From assembly GCA_016110215.1 (NCBI GenBank), contig JADWQD010000005.1:868001-932000 (forward strand): DNA of 64,000 bases, written 5' to 3'. This stretch comes from Capronia americana (taxonomy: Eukaryota > Ascomycota > Eurotiomycetes > Chaetothyriales > Herpotrichiellaceae). Positions 54,171-64,000 of this stretch are shown in pieces; position 1 is the stretch's first letter, and the number at the start of each line of letters is the position of its first letter. The position numbers and the translations under genes are program-made. The notes under the pieces are model-generated. The model was not told where the DNA came from, made no database searches, and saw only the letters and a program-made list of their open reading frames with translations.

Positions 54171-55967
54171 ATTACCAGGCTGGCTCCTGTTTGTTGATCA
54201 TGGACTTTACGACAACTTGATACCCCCACGACTAGAAGCATCAGCCGCAAGGCTACGACTTTATCACGAACCTTGACTTCCAGCTCCCGCTGTCGCTGTT
54301 GTCACCTACTGGGCCGCCAGGACAGCCCAGTATACAACACACGATCGCTGACTCCAGTTGAGCTTGATGCTACGGAGTCCACCACCGCCACAGCGGCCGG
54401 GACACACAAGTCAAGAAGAAGAAGAAGAACAAGAAGACAACGAGCCAGAGAAGTTCTGCCGACGAGGATCACGCAAAGACAAACCGAGCTGAATGCCACC
54501 CCACTCCAAACAAGAGATACCAACGTCCCTCGCCGCCGCCCTCGGTAGTCGTGGCTTTGATAGCCAGCCTGGGGAAAGCAACCGGGGAAACGTGACTGGT
54601 ATCTCGCCGGGGCCTGGACTTCGCTATCGCCGGTACCGTCTACGGTTCATCGACGTGGTCATTGAGCAAAGGAAGATAACGGAGAAGGGTGGAAATCTCC
54701 TGTACAACACGCGGTGTGAAGAGATAGGGATACGCATGCTACAATTACTCTCCCACGGGATCGAGTTTTATCAATTCTTGTATTCATGCCTTTGTACTCT
54801 TAGGTATTATATTTAATCATTGGTCAATGCCAAACAAACCTGAACATACCAAACCGATTCCATTCTTCAACCTCCTTTCTCATGTGAAACTCCAGGTTGT
54901 TGTCAACATCAACATCGACATCACCTCTCACCGGACCGGAGTACCGTACATCTCTACAGGTCCAGCAACGAAGGAGAGCAACGATTGAACAAAAGTCTTC
55001 ACTCCACACGACGAAAGGTCAGGAGGTAAACGAGTAGAGTACAAGCCAAGCACATGCCCCGTGCCGATCATTGCGCAAACACTGGCTCCAGTGGAGATCC
55101 TGATGTACTCGTATGATAAATGCGTACGTACAGACTCTCCTGGACCCACCAAGCCGCGGGAATGAACGCCGAACGATCTGCCCTGGCTCCTGGGCTGATC
55201 GCCACCTTCACCTTTCACCTTTCACCTTTCATCTTCACCTTTCACGTTCGTCGCCACCCACCCACCTACCGTCCACAGATCGATCGGATCGACGTAACAA
55301 GTACCTCGTACGTTTTGCAACAACAGTTCTATTCCTCCGGCCCGGGCGGAAACCCAGGCTTTCACGTACCCGGCCCCCATTCCCAGTCCCAGTCCCCAAT
55401 AGTATCTGTGTAATTGTACGACTACGACCGACCAGCCAGTAGGGAGGTAACGTACGAGTGGGTAGATGTTTTTTCCTTGTATTTTCCTTGTCCTTTTCTT
55501 TTTTACTATTTTTGGGTTTGTTCGGCGTGTCACTTTCCGGTGCTTGTGCTTTGCTGGTCGGTGACCTATGTGCCTATGTAGTACTCGTACTACTGTATGG
55601 TGCGCGACTTTCTTTCGAGGATGCGAGAAATCGCTCGTGGGGCATGAGTTGCGGCCTTTTTTTTCTCGAGATGGTCAATACGTAGTAGTCGATTGCTCTA
55701 TTTTCTATGCGCACGCATGCGTGAATGAATCTTTCCGGCTTTTGTTCTTGGTTCTCAACACTACGAGTGCTTAAAGATCATGGACCATTAGGACGGGTGA
55801 GGCCTTTTATGACTATTTCGGGCGGTCGGGACGAGAGTACCTCGTAGACTTAGCGATGTTGTCAAGTCCCCTGGATCCGACCTTCAACGTCGGTGTACTG
55901 TTTGTACTCGTCATGCTCAAGCGTGTGCAGAGTGAGGACTGTTGAAGCATGTGTACAACTAGTGATA
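54171..55967. other. Intergenic region, no supported gene
   Basis: Contains a GAA-rich tract near 54413-54437 and a pyrimidine array of CACCTTT units at 55203-55246. An ATG frame at 54493-54816 (107 codons) shows no protein-like pattern. The region lies between convergent genes. Confidence 0.55.
55203..55246. repeat. Pyrimidine array, unit TTTCACC
   Basis: About five to six copies of a 7-bp TTTCACC unit with one interruption. Confidence 0.8.
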
Positions 55968-57806
55968 TTATTTCTGTAGAGGTTTGCTGGAGATCTTGAC
56001 GCCTTGAGTGTGCCGGACACTAGACCAAACACTCTGGGAGACCTTGACCGGCAGTTTCCTCCCTTTCAGTCTCTGATCAATAAGCCATAATCCAACCACG
56101 AACTCCTCCCGATTGAGGGTCTTTACATCAGGCTGTGCGACAAGATCCCAGATTTCTTCCAACACGTCCTTGGGTAATCGACTGCGTTCCCAGATATCCC
56201 GCACAACAACATTGAGTACAAGGTCATTCGCGGGAGTGCCATCTCTCCTATGCTCGAGGTTGAAATTGTCGAGGTCATATTCCAAAAGTAGCCCTCTGTT
56301 GGCTGCCCAAACACCTTCGTAGCGTTTCCTCTCGCGCTCCGTAACCTTGTCCCGCCATCTCCTGCGATCTCCTTCGTGGTGCATATTAGGGTGGCGCCGC
56401 CAATGTTTCCGGCCACGTTTCTTCTCATCGAACGGTTCGTCACGATCCGGAGAGGAGCGCAACGTTTGCCTCATAGGCTTCGCCGGTAGCGGCTTGAGTT
56501 TCGGCGTACGCGACCCTGCGTCACTCCGCATCCCGGGTAAGTGCATCAAATGCTTCCCACTTTGAAAGGCGCCAACTGACTGTGATCGCCGGCGTGGTAC
56601 GGGTGGTGGCACTTTCATTGGCGCAGGAGTTCCGCGGCGAGAACCGGTGTGCGAGACCGCCAATGAGCCGGCAACCATAGCGTCTGCCAGGGCGCTCGCC
56701 GTCAATGTCGGCCGAGGGTCTATGGTGGGACTATTGGGACTCGTAGAGTGGGCTGCTTCTCGTGCTGAGAGAGCCGCACGTTGGGCACGAATTGGTACAG
56801 GTGCTGGCAGAGGTCTCTCCTCCGATTCCGCTCTGGAACCTCCGTTGTCACTTTCTGAGTCGGTCAGTGGAGGGGTTACTTTGACCCGGGGTCCAGATGA
56901 GCCGCTATTTGTCTGAGGAGATGTAGTAATGTGTCTGGCCACTGGTGCACCTGGGCTGCTTTCCTGAGATGTTGACAGAGCTCGCCTCCTGGCCTCCAAA
57001 CTGGCAGCATTCCTAGTTGCTGCGACTGCGGCGGTGGTCCCCGAAACAGAAGCGGAAGGGCTTCGAGCTGAGGAAGGCTGTGTAGACGGAAGTGTTAGAT
57101 GGGAAAGATAGCTCAGGTCGTTCTTCTGCTTGTCACCGGTTGCAGTCTGGACCTGGATCGGGACTGTTGTCATAGAGGCTTTCGCCCCAGCCAAAGCAGC
57201 AGCACTCTGCTGAAGGGACTGTAAAGCCTCGCTATTGCTGCTCGTGCTCATTCCCCGACCTCGATTCTGGGACGTATCTCTCCGTGCAAGATAGGAGCCT
57301 TGATCTCTCTTGAACTCTGGCCTGCGGACTGGGCTCGTTTTCGCCGAAGCAGCCACGGCAGCAACGGCAGATGTGGACCGGGGGGCAGATGGACGGAACC
57401 CGAGCTTGGGGGGAGATATGGAGCTGTGATCGGCGACTGCGACGGGCAATTTTTCTGTCGTCAAAGGTCGGCCACGTGAGGATAGATGGGTTTCTTGAGG
57501 GGGAGGAAGAGGGGCATTCTGCCAGTGCTGTTGTTGCGATTGCGGTTGTTGTTGTTGCTGCTGCTGCTGTTTCCTTGTTGAGGCAGCGGTAGCCGCGAGC
57601 AGCGCTCCTGCAGACGCGGATGGATTATGTGATGCGGAGGCATTAGGTACAGAAGGTTTCAACGGGGTTGGTCGGAATGCCAACGAGGCACCCTGGAGGG
57701 CGGGTGAGGGCAGTGGAGAGACTCCAGCAGCCGCGACATCGTGTTGTTGTCGAATGAAGGAGGGCTTTGGCGCCACAGGAGGACGCCGTGCCTGCTTCTC
57801 ACTCAT
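55968..57806 (-). CDS. IRS4: EH-domain protein Irs4/Tax4 family
   Basis: A single exon of 612 residues, ATG at 57806 (MSEKQARRPPVAPKPS). The first 490 residues are disordered, Ser/Pro/Ala-rich, with a polyglutamine tract near 80 (QQQQQQQQPQSQQQ). The EH domain occupies about 500-600 at the C-terminus, with strings YEGVWAANRGLLLE, NVVVRDIWERSRLPKDVLEEI and WDLVAQPDVKTLNREEFVVGLW. In yeast, Irs4 and Tax4 bind the phosphatase Inp51, and Irs4 also affects rDNA silencing and autophagy. This architecture (long disordered part, one C-terminal EH) is that family's. It is divergent from LIG4 over a 497-bp shared region. Confidence 0.9.
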   Translation of the reverse strand: MSEKQARRPPVAPKPSFIRQQHDVAAAGVSPLPSPALQGASLAFRPTPLKPSVPNASASHNPSASAGALLAATAASTRKQQQQQQQQPQSQQQHWQNAPLPPPQETHLSSRGRPLTTEKLPVAVADHSSISPPKLGFRPSAPRSTSAVAAVAASAKTSPVRRPEFKRDQGSYLARRDTSQNRGRGMSTSSNSEALQSLQQSAAALAGAKASMTTVPIQVQTATGDKQKNDLSYLSHLTLPSTQPSSARSPSASVSGTTAAVAATRNAASLEARRRALSTSQESSPGAPVARHITTSPQTNSGSSGPRVKVTPPLTDSESDNGGSRAESEERPLPAPVPIRAQRAALSAREAAHSTSPNSPTIDPRPTLTASALADAMVAGSLAVSHTGSRRGTPAPMKVPPPVPRRRSQSVGAFQSGKHLMHLPGMRSDAGSRTPKLKPLPAKPMRQTLRSSPDRDEPFDEKKRGRKHWRRHPNMHHEGDRRRWRDKVTERERKRYEGVWAANRGLLLEYDLDNFNLEHRRDGTPANDLVLNVVVRDIWERSRLPKDVLEEIWDLVAQPDVKTLNREEFVVGLWLIDQRLKGRKLPVKVSQSVWSSVRHTQGVKISSKPLQK

Positions 57807-58303
57807 CAATCCATGGACGACAGTTCAACGAATACAGGGTGCCGCAGCACCGAATACAAAATCCAAATCAAGCGAATGAGGGGAGGTTCAGCAGATGAGT
57901 AAGGATCTCATCACATCTCAATCACTCCAACTTTAAAGCAGGGTTCAAGGCATGTCACAGGACGAATGATAAGACAAGAGAGCATCAAGTAAGTTGTCGG
58001 ACCAGCAGGAATAGGAGAACGGCACAGCGCTGAGGTTGTGGCCTTGTCAGCCTCTGCCAACTGCTTTCTCCACGTGATTTCGTGTCGCGTGTGTGTTGCG
58101 TCACTTTGTCTGGCAGGCAGCGACGAGGCAAGAGTGAACCATCGTCACAGAGTATCGTGCGTACAGAAAATTCACCGACAGCGCAATGGTGAGATTGGCG
58201 TCTTATGCACAGATAGTGTGGGTGTGATTGCTGTCCACCCCGGTTGTCCTTGTGAAGACCTGTCCATCCAAGTTACCTCAAACTGACCTCGCCGACTCTT
58301 AGA
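57807..58303. promoter_or_regulatory. Divergent promoter of IRS4 and LIG4
   Basis: 497 bp between divergent start codons. Open frames inside begin on GTG and are not considered genes. Confidence 0.55.
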
Positions 58304-61300
58304 ATGTCCGAGGACGGCAGTCAGTATGGCTTCTCCCAGCGCTCAAATGCACCCCGAAGCCGTGAAGAAATCGAGAAACAGCTTAACGAGGAATATCCAA
58401 ACCGGCCGCGTAACCATGGCAGGTCTCGCCCCTTTCACAGCCTCTTCCAGGAGCTCTTCAACCCTCTACTCGAGCTGAAGCAGAGCAAGCCAAAAGCGGC
58501 TGTAGTCAACCGGAGAAGAGTAGGTCCGGATGGGCAATCCAACAAGTCTCCGTTCGAGAGACGTAGAGACTTGATCGAACGCTACATCGATCGGTGGCGA
58601 AGGGAGGTCGGACCTGACTTTTTCCCGGCCTTTCGTCTCATCATCCCGGACAAGGACCGTGAGCGAGGAGTGTACGGCCTCAAAGAGAAGATCATTGCCA
58701 AGTTACTTATCAAGATCATGAAGATTGACAAGAACTCCGAGGATGGTTACAACCTTCTGCATTGGAAGAACCCTGGCCAAACAAGCACCTCCCGCACCAC
58801 TGGCGATTTTGCCGGACGATGCTATGACGCGCTCTCTAAACGACCAATGCGCACTAAAGTGGGTGACATGACCATCGACGAAGTAAATGAGATGTTGGAC
58901 CGATTGTCCGCAGCACCGAAAGAGCAGGACCAGCTTCCAATCCTAGCCGAGTTCTACAAGCGCATGAACGCCGAAGAGCTGCAGTGGCTGATCCGAATAA
59001 TCCTCAAAGAGATGAAAGTGGGTGCGACCGAGAGGACTTTCTTTGCCCTCTGGCATCCCGATGCCGAGAGCCTGTTCAACGTCTCTAGCAACCTCCGAAG
59101 GGTATGCTGGGAACTGTACGATCCAAATATTCGTCTCGACGGTGATGAAGCCGGGGTGGCTCTTATGCAGTGTTTCCAACCAATGCTAGCACTTTCTAAG
59201 CAGGAACCGCTCAACAAAGTTATCGAGGCACTACGGCCAACACCGGAAGACCCTGAATTCTGGATAGAAGAGAAACTGGATGGCGAGCGTATGCAGATGC
59301 ACATGGTTACCGACGAGTCCCACCCAGGCGGCAAGCGCTTCCAGTTCTGGTCTCGTAAGGCCAAGGACTATACCTACCTTTATGGCAACGGTTTCCAAGA
59401 TCCAGAAGGTGCATTGACTCAATCAATCAAGAACTGCTTCCGAGATGGCGTCGAGAATATTATTCTTGACGGTGAAATGATAACTTGGGATCCAAACGAG
59501 AAGGCGCCGGTGCCGTTCGGGACTCTGAAAACGGCCGCCCTAGCAGAACAACGCAATCCATTCGCACAGGGCCACAGGCCGGTCTTCAGAATCTTTGACA
59601 TACTATTGCTGAACAGCCAACCCCTTACTCGCTACGAGCTGAGAGACCGTCGCAAAGCTCTTGCAGCGTCAATCAAAAGCGAGCCTGAGCGCTTCGAAAT
59701 CCACGAGTACGTTGTCGCCACTAAGGTGGAAGAAGTGGAGGACTTGCTCCGCCAAGTAGTCGCCGAGGCATCTGAAGGGCTGGTGCTGAAGAACCCACGG
59801 TCCATGTACCTGTTAGATGATCGATCGGGCGACTGGCAAAAAGTGAAGCCCGAATACATGGAAGGATTTGGAGAAGACCTTGACTGTGTAATCCTGGGAG
59901 GTTACTACGGGTCGGGAAAACGTGGGGGTTTCTTGTCAAGCTTTCTCTGTGGGCTGCGCGCTTCCAGGCAAGACCTAGAGGTCGCTAGTCAACAACAAAG
60001 TCAGAGTCAGAGCCAGAGCCAGAGCCAAAATCAGGGACGGAAAGGCCAGACTCAAAGTCGGGCCCGCAAGGCTCCACCTTCGCAGCGACAGCGACACTCT
60101 CAAGCTGAGAAGCAATCGCAGTCCCAGTCGCAGGCCCAGTCGCAGTCCCCGGCACACGTTCCAGACTCTCAGCCAGCGCAGCCTGAGGACGATGGCCCCA
60201 TCGAAAACTTTACTTCTTTCTTCAAGGTCGGTGGAGGCATGACCGCCGACGACTATGCGGCAATCCGCCATGCCACAGACGGGAAATGGCATCGCTGGGA
60301 CTCTCGTCGTCCGGCTGCAGAGGATTACATTGACCAGGGTGATTTGAGCAGACTGGCACATAAGCCGGACATGTGGATTAAACCTTCAGATTCGGTCGTC
60401 GTACAAGTGAAGGCCGCCCAGGTCACGGCCAGTACTGACTATGGCTTTGGCTACACGCTTCGGTTCCCGCGGTTCGTGAGGATCAGGAGAGATAGGGACT
60501 GGACGACCGCACTGTCGGTCAACGGATTTGCAGATCTAAGAGCGAAAGCCCAAGACAGGGAGGAGGAAAAGAGATTGGAAGTCGACCAGAAGCGCAAACA
60601 AAAGCGCAAGGCTCGCGCTGGCGGGTATGCAAGTCGGAAGAAACCGCTCACCGTGGCGGGATACAACGCCAGAGACGTGAACGCGGCCAAGCTACCAGAG
60701 GGTCCGCAGGGAAACGTCTTCGAAGGCTTGAGCTTCTACATTATGACTGAGTCGTCGCTGCCAGGAGACCGCAAGAAATCCAAGATCGAGCTCGAGGGCC
60801 TCGTCAAAGCCAACGGCGGCAGAATCGTCCAAACAGCCACGCCCACATCCGACGACCAAGAGTCCGTGATATGCATCGCTTCGCGTCGCACCGTGAAGGT
60901 CGCAAGTTTGGAGAAGCGTGGCGAAAAGGAAATCGTCAAGCCCATTTGGATATTCGACTGTATTGGTCAGGCGAACCGGGACTTTGCACTGGGATTTGCG
61001 GACCAGATGGTTGTGCCGTTCGAACAGGAGAGACATCTATTTTTTGTACCTGACGAGATGAAAGACCGGTTTGTGGGCAATGTCGATGAATACGGCGACA
61101 GCTACGCCCGGGACACCAATGAAGACGAGCTCAGAGAAATCATGGACAAGATGGGAACCGTCGATATCGAGAAGGACGAAGAGAAGCGCATCCCTGATCT
61201 GTTTGGCGACGACTTCCTCAACATGAAAGGATTCCTCTTCCACGGCATGGTCTTCTACTTCGACCTGGGCACAGATGTACCGGTGAAGAATGTTCCGGAA

Positions 61301-61651
61301 GTCGCAGCAGCGTCTAGGTCGACTTCCATCTCAGAAGAAGAAGAAGCGGAATCGTCCGCGGCAAACGACACATCCTCGGGTCTCATGACCACGTCTCTGA
61401 GAACGATCGCGAAATTCGCCGGTGCAGAAGTCCTGCCGCCTTCCTACGGCAAGCTCTCCTCTGTGCCCACGAAGCTGAAACCAACAATAACGCATATCAT
61501 CGCCCATCCTACTTCGGAGTTGCCTACCCTAAGAAAGGAGGTGGCGAGTTGGAGGGGCAGGAAGATACCTAGGATTGTGACCAGGGAGTGGATTGCAGAG
61601 TGTTGGAAAGAGGGCACGCGCGTCGACGAGGAGGCATATGTTGCTTTCTAG
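58304..61651 (+). CDS. LIG4: DNA ligase IV
   Basis: A single exon of 1115 residues, longer than yeast Dnl4 (944). The N-terminal DNA-binding domain is followed by the nucleotidyl-transferase domain. The adenylated Lys324 lies in EKLDGER, with further motifs EGLVLKNPRSMYLL and WQKVKPEYM. The OB-fold region contains DCVILGGYYGSGKRGGFLS. Between FLCGLRASRQ and FTSFFKVGGG sits an insertion of about 65 residues (562-626) very rich in SQ dipeptides. The C-terminus has two BRCT domains (starting near 805 and 970), ending with the Trp-rich REWIAECWKEG. The enzyme seals breaks in non-homologous end joining with Lif1/XRCC4. All catalytic motifs look intact. Confidence 0.96.
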   Translation: MSEDGSQYGFSQRSNAPRSREEIEKQLNEEYPNRPRNHGRSRPFHSLFQELFNPLLELKQSKPKAAVVNRRRVGPDGQSNKSPFERRRDLIERYIDRWRREVGPDFFPAFRLIIPDKDRERGVYGLKEKIIAKLLIKIMKIDKNSEDGYNLLHWKNPGQTSTSRTTGDFAGRCYDALSKRPMRTKVGDMTIDEVNEMLDRLSAAPKEQDQLPILAEFYKRMNAEELQWLIRIILKEMKVGATERTFFALWHPDAESLFNVSSNLRRVCWELYDPNIRLDGDEAGVALMQCFQPMLALSKQEPLNKVIEALRPTPEDPEFWIEEKLDGERMQMHMVTDESHPGGKRFQFWSRKAKDYTYLYGNGFQDPEGALTQSIKNCFRDGVENIILDGEMITWDPNEKAPVPFGTLKTAALAEQRNPFAQGHRPVFRIFDILLLNSQPLTRYELRDRRKALAASIKSEPERFEIHEYVVATKVEEVEDLLRQVVAEASEGLVLKNPRSMYLLDDRSGDWQKVKPEYMEGFGEDLDCVILGGYYGSGKRGGFLSSFLCGLRASRQDLEVASQQQSQSQSQSQSQNQGRKGQTQSRARKAPPSQRQRHSQAEKQSQSQSQAQSQSPAHVPDSQPAQPEDDGPIENFTSFFKVGGGMTADDYAAIRHATDGKWHRWDSRRPAAEDYIDQGDLSRLAHKPDMWIKPSDSVVVQVKAAQVTASTDYGFGYTLRFPRFVRIRRDRDWTTALSVNGFADLRAKAQDREEEKRLEVDQKRKQKRKARAGGYASRKKPLTVAGYNARDVNAAKLPEGPQGNVFEGLSFYIMTESSLPGDRKKSKIELEGLVKANGGRIVQTATPTSDDQESVICIASRRTVKVASLEKRGEKEIVKPIWIFDCIGQANRDFALGFADQMVVPFEQERHLFFVPDEMKDRFVGNVDEYGDSYARDTNEDELREIMDKMGTVDIEKDEEKRIPDLFGDDFLNMKGFLFHGMVFYFDLGTDVPVKNVPEVAAASRSTSISEEEEAESSAANDTSSGLMTTSLRTIAKFAGAEVLPPSYGKLSSVPTKLKPTITHIIAHPTSELPTLRKEVASWRGRKIPRIVTREWIAECWKEGTRVDEEAYVAF
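59987..60184 (+). repeat. CAGAGY-type repeat encoding the SQ-rich insertion of LIG4
   Basis: Imperfect 6-bp units (CAGAGT/CAGAGC, CAGTCC/CAGTCG) encode SQSQ runs. Thirteen SQ and one TQ dipeptides fall within about 65 residues. The array is in frame. Confidence 0.85.
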
Positions 61652-62541
61652 TCCATCCGACCGGAGCGTCCGGGGTGAGAGAGCAAAAACTCAGGCACGG
61701 ACACTCTGAGGCTCGGCGTGACGAGACTTGATATGAAGGATTATCTTGAGTTCGTGAAAATGCATTATCCATACCGAGAGCGTCACCAATATCAATGTCA
61801 ATATCAATACCGGCACAGGCACACCCATACCAATGTTAAGACTAATTACCAGCGCGTTAAATCCAGAACCATCTAGATACAGTAGCCTTTTCAACGTCTA
61901 ACATCCAACATCCAATATCCAACATATATGATCTAACGTGTGAATCCTGAATCCTACCCGCTTACGCAGTAATCACAATAGTATATTAATCGCCCGCGGG
62001 ACATTACACCTACCACCTACCTTAGGCAGACACCTACCACCTACCTTAGGCAGACACCTACCACCTACCTTAGGCAGACAGTACTATAACACACTGAACA
62101 CGAACTTAGTAGCATAGAGGGAACACAACCGGGAATAACATCGATATATATAGTACAGTAGTATGTACGGAGTTTACCAGGCTGACTACGGAGGTGCTCC
62201 AGTGTCTGGTCCAGCTGTCTGAGTCGATGTGTGTGGCCTTTGACCTCTTTTCAGGGAGATATAATAATTCTGCAACTACCGTAGATGTTTCGCGAGGTCG
62301 GCTTGAATCTCAAGGTGTGAGCATGCAACGGTACGGTACACACGTATTGATTGTGGTTCACCCTTGCTTTGATGAGCATACTTACCGTACATCCTATAAT
62401 CAAGGCTGGGCCGCTCGGATTTGGTATTCGGTGAACAAAGTATTTTATACAGCTTCACTCTATCTGCCATGCCTCGGAGCTGTGCCGCGAAGAGCGAGAC
62501 GCCGGTACAACATGGTCGCATATCTACGTCACACAGGGAAA
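61652..62541. other. Convergent intergenic region with tandem repeat
   Basis: No gene seen. Short AT-rich arrays (CAATATCAATA near 61795; CATCCAACATCCAATATCCAAC near 61903) and a 24-bp triplicate (separate entry). Confidence 0.6.
62007..62078. repeat. Perfect 24-bp tandem repeat, three copies
   Basis: The three copies begin at 62007, 62031 and 62055 and look identical, each beginning CACCTACCACC and ending TTAGGCAGA. Perfect identity suggests recent expansion. Confidence 0.95.
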
Positions 62542-64000
62542 TCACAAGTCGTCGGCCGACCAAGGTGCCCACCGTTGCTCTCCGCTCTGCCTTAACCTCT
62601 TCTTTCCTTGCTGATCGCTCTTGCCACCCTCGTCAACGGGCGGCAGCCATAGCTTTGCCCGTCCGGGGGCATCGTCCGCTAACTTCCCATTTTTGCGCAT
62701 ATTCATCTCGCATACGAATATGCGCAGGAAATCTCGGTTCTCTCGGGGTTCCCTCGGCCTGGGTTGTCCTTCATCGATGCCGTGCTCAGGGTCCGCCCAG
62801 AGGGTCTGAGCCGCGCGGAATTTGTTAGATGGCGTACCGTCGGGTTCGAGCCAGGTTGGTGGGGACGAGGCGTGCGCAGTGCGGACTGTGGAGGGTATGC
62901 AAGTTGCCAGCGGGACCAACGAAGGGAGTTGAGAGGTTGTGCCCGCGTAAGAGGGGAAGGGGGCTCTTTCATTTGTGGGAGAAGGAGAGCGCTGCGTCTG
63001 ATATTTCCTTTTGATTTTGAGCTTCGGTTTGCTTTCGGTTTTGGGGGTTTGAGTCGGTGTGGGTTTCTCGTCGACCCAGAAGTGCAATTGGGCTGGCGAG
63101 TCGGCAGGCACGACCGTATGGGAGTTAAGATAGCGTCGGAGGGCTGCCGATGGAGGTTCGTCTGAGGGTGGAGGCCGTCGATCGTCGGTCAGTGAGGGTC
63201 TGAATTCGAAGACGGATCTTGTCAGGAAATCATCGGGTTGGACCAACGGAGGAGTAGTGGCGATGTTGGACACAGTTTGTGCAGCAGATTTCAACGCCCT
63301 CAATGACGCTGTCAGGCTCGATTTGAAGGAACTTTGCGTTTTCTTCAGGGGCACCGGTCGCCGTCTGAGCTGCGAAGGTGGCGAGATAGTCAAGTCAGGT
63401 GTGGATGTTCCGCTGAACTGGTCTTCCTCGTCCATTTGCAGCAGGGGGTGCTCGTTGCTGCAGTCTTCGGAACTCGCCATCTGCCGAAGTCGGTGATCTG
63501 ACGGAGATCTGACTGTCGCTGGAGAAATACTGCTGAAGTCGTCGGCCGAGGCCAGCGAAGGCATTGATTCAGCCGAAAGAGATCTGGCCGATAGTATGCC
63601 AGCGTCAAGACCTTCACTGCCAACTATCATTTGTCCCTCCACCAGGCCATCGATGTTGCCAAACAGTCCCTCGAACTGTGGATTCGTCCAACTCCCCGAC
63701 AGACTTCCCTCATGGCTTGGCTGGACGTCGTCCCGTAGAAGCTTGCTGAAATCCGCGACGTAGTCAACATTCGGCAGTCGCTGACTGGGTCGCGGCTTTG
63801 GTTTTCTTCGTATAGGAATCGTAGTCGCCGACAACACATCCTGAGCCGATTGTTTCCTCTTCGGGACAGGCTGCGATCGTGATGCTGGAGTCGATGTCGG
63901 AAGCTGTAATGAGGAGGGCCCGGGTCGTCGAGGGTTAAGCTGGATCCGCGGTTCTGTCCTCGGGGGGATCTTGACAGGATCGGAGGTTGGTTTGCAAAGA
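62542..64000 (-). CDS. Uncharacterised disordered protein, 5' end beyond the window
   Basis: The minus-strand frame is open from the window edge to the stop at 62542, at least 485 residues, so the start lies outside. The visible part is mostly disordered and Ser/Pro/Arg-rich (strings KRKQSAQDVLSATT, SQRLPNVDYVADFSKLL, LKKTQSSFKSSLTASLRALK). Three parts look more ordered: DYVADFSKLLRDDVQP, the basic-Ser helix around SLTASLRALKSAAQTVSNI, and a C-terminal section with AAQTLWADPEHGIDEGQPR and NRDFLRIFVCEMNMRKNGKL. The last section is compact and probably conserved. I do not recognise a family and give no function. Confidence 0.75.
   Translation of the reverse strand, partial: LCKPTSDPVKIPPRTEPRIQLNPRRPGPSSLQLPTSTPASRSQPVPKRKQSAQDVLSATTIPIRRKPKPRPSQRLPNVDYVADFSKLLRDDVQPSHEGSLSGSWTNPQFEGLFGNIDGLVEGQMIVGSEGLDAGILSARSLSAESMPSLASADDFSSISPATVRSPSDHRLRQMASSEDCSNEHPLLQMDEEDQFSGTSTPDLTISPPSQLRRRPVPLKKTQSSFKSSLTASLRALKSAAQTVSNIATTPPLVQPDDFLTRSVFEFRPSLTDDRRPPPSDEPPSAALRRYLNSHTVVPADSPAQLHFWVDEKPTPTQTPKTESKPKLKIKRKYQTQRSPSPTNERAPFPSYAGTTSQLPSLVPLATCIPSTVRTAHASSPPTWLEPDGTPSNKFRAAQTLWADPEHGIDEGQPRPREPRENRDFLRIFVCEMNMRKNGKLADDAPGRAKLWLPPVDEGGKSDQQGKKRLRQSGEQRWAPWSADDL

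Noticed and set aside
54493..54816. 107-codon plus ATG frame downstream of the acidic hypothetical gene
   Set aside because: Composition is not protein-like, no splice or family support, and it lies in a likely 3' region.

Overview
The window is nuclear DNA from a filamentous ascomycete (Pezizomycotina; a eurotiomycete-like lineage is my guess, not shown). The evidence is short spliceosomal introns (mostly 44-60 bp, GTAAG/GTATG-type donors, CTRAC/CTRAY branch sites), intron-poor long ORFs, a fused CPSase-ATCase with a dead dihydroorotase segment, a Tom20 of fungal type, and long disordered Ser/Pro/Gln-rich tails. I see no tRNA, rRNA, CRISPR array or intact transposon.

Layout. 0.6-1.8 kb: a secreted, probably GPI-anchored cutinase-family esterase (+). 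2.5-4.8 kb: a copper amine oxidase (-), then TOM20 (-). 6.5-13.6 kb: a gene-poor block with coding-like fragments in shifting frames and one plausible 98-residue coiled-coil gene. 13.6-18.9 kb: a 1706-residue WD40/helical-repeat protein (+) with a proline run and an RS-rich tail. 20.3-24.7 kb: a small one-TM protein (-), TMA46 (-) and, divergent from it, a two-TM unknown (+). 26.1-30.6 kb: p23 co-chaperone (-) divergent from VPS24 (+), then the mRNA export adaptor YRA1/ALY (+), whose RRM is split by a 955-nt intron and which also has a GC-AG intron. 31.4-41.3 kb: a large UIM-bearing unknown, an R-SNARE of the Nyv1/VAMP7 type and a Yvc1-like TRP channel, all on the minus strand. 42.4-49.7 kb: URA2/pyrABCN (+). 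52.3-54.2 kb: two small unknown genes. 56.0-61.7 kb: IRS4 (EH domain, -) divergent from LIG4 (+). 62.5 kb to the end: the 3' part of an unknown gene (-), cut by the window edge.

How the genes relate. Most are housekeeping genes with unrelated jobs: pyrimidine synthesis (URA2), end joining (LIG4), endosome/vacuole traffic (VPS24, R-SNARE, TRP channel), mRNA export (YRA1), protein import (TOM20), HSP90 (p23) and translation (TMA46). There is no secondary-metabolite, phage-like or defence cluster that I can support. The most interesting signals are inside genes: the long intron in YRA1, its GC-AG intron, and an SQ-rich insertion in DNA ligase IV. Exon joins were worked out by hand from splice signals, reading frame and protein continuity.
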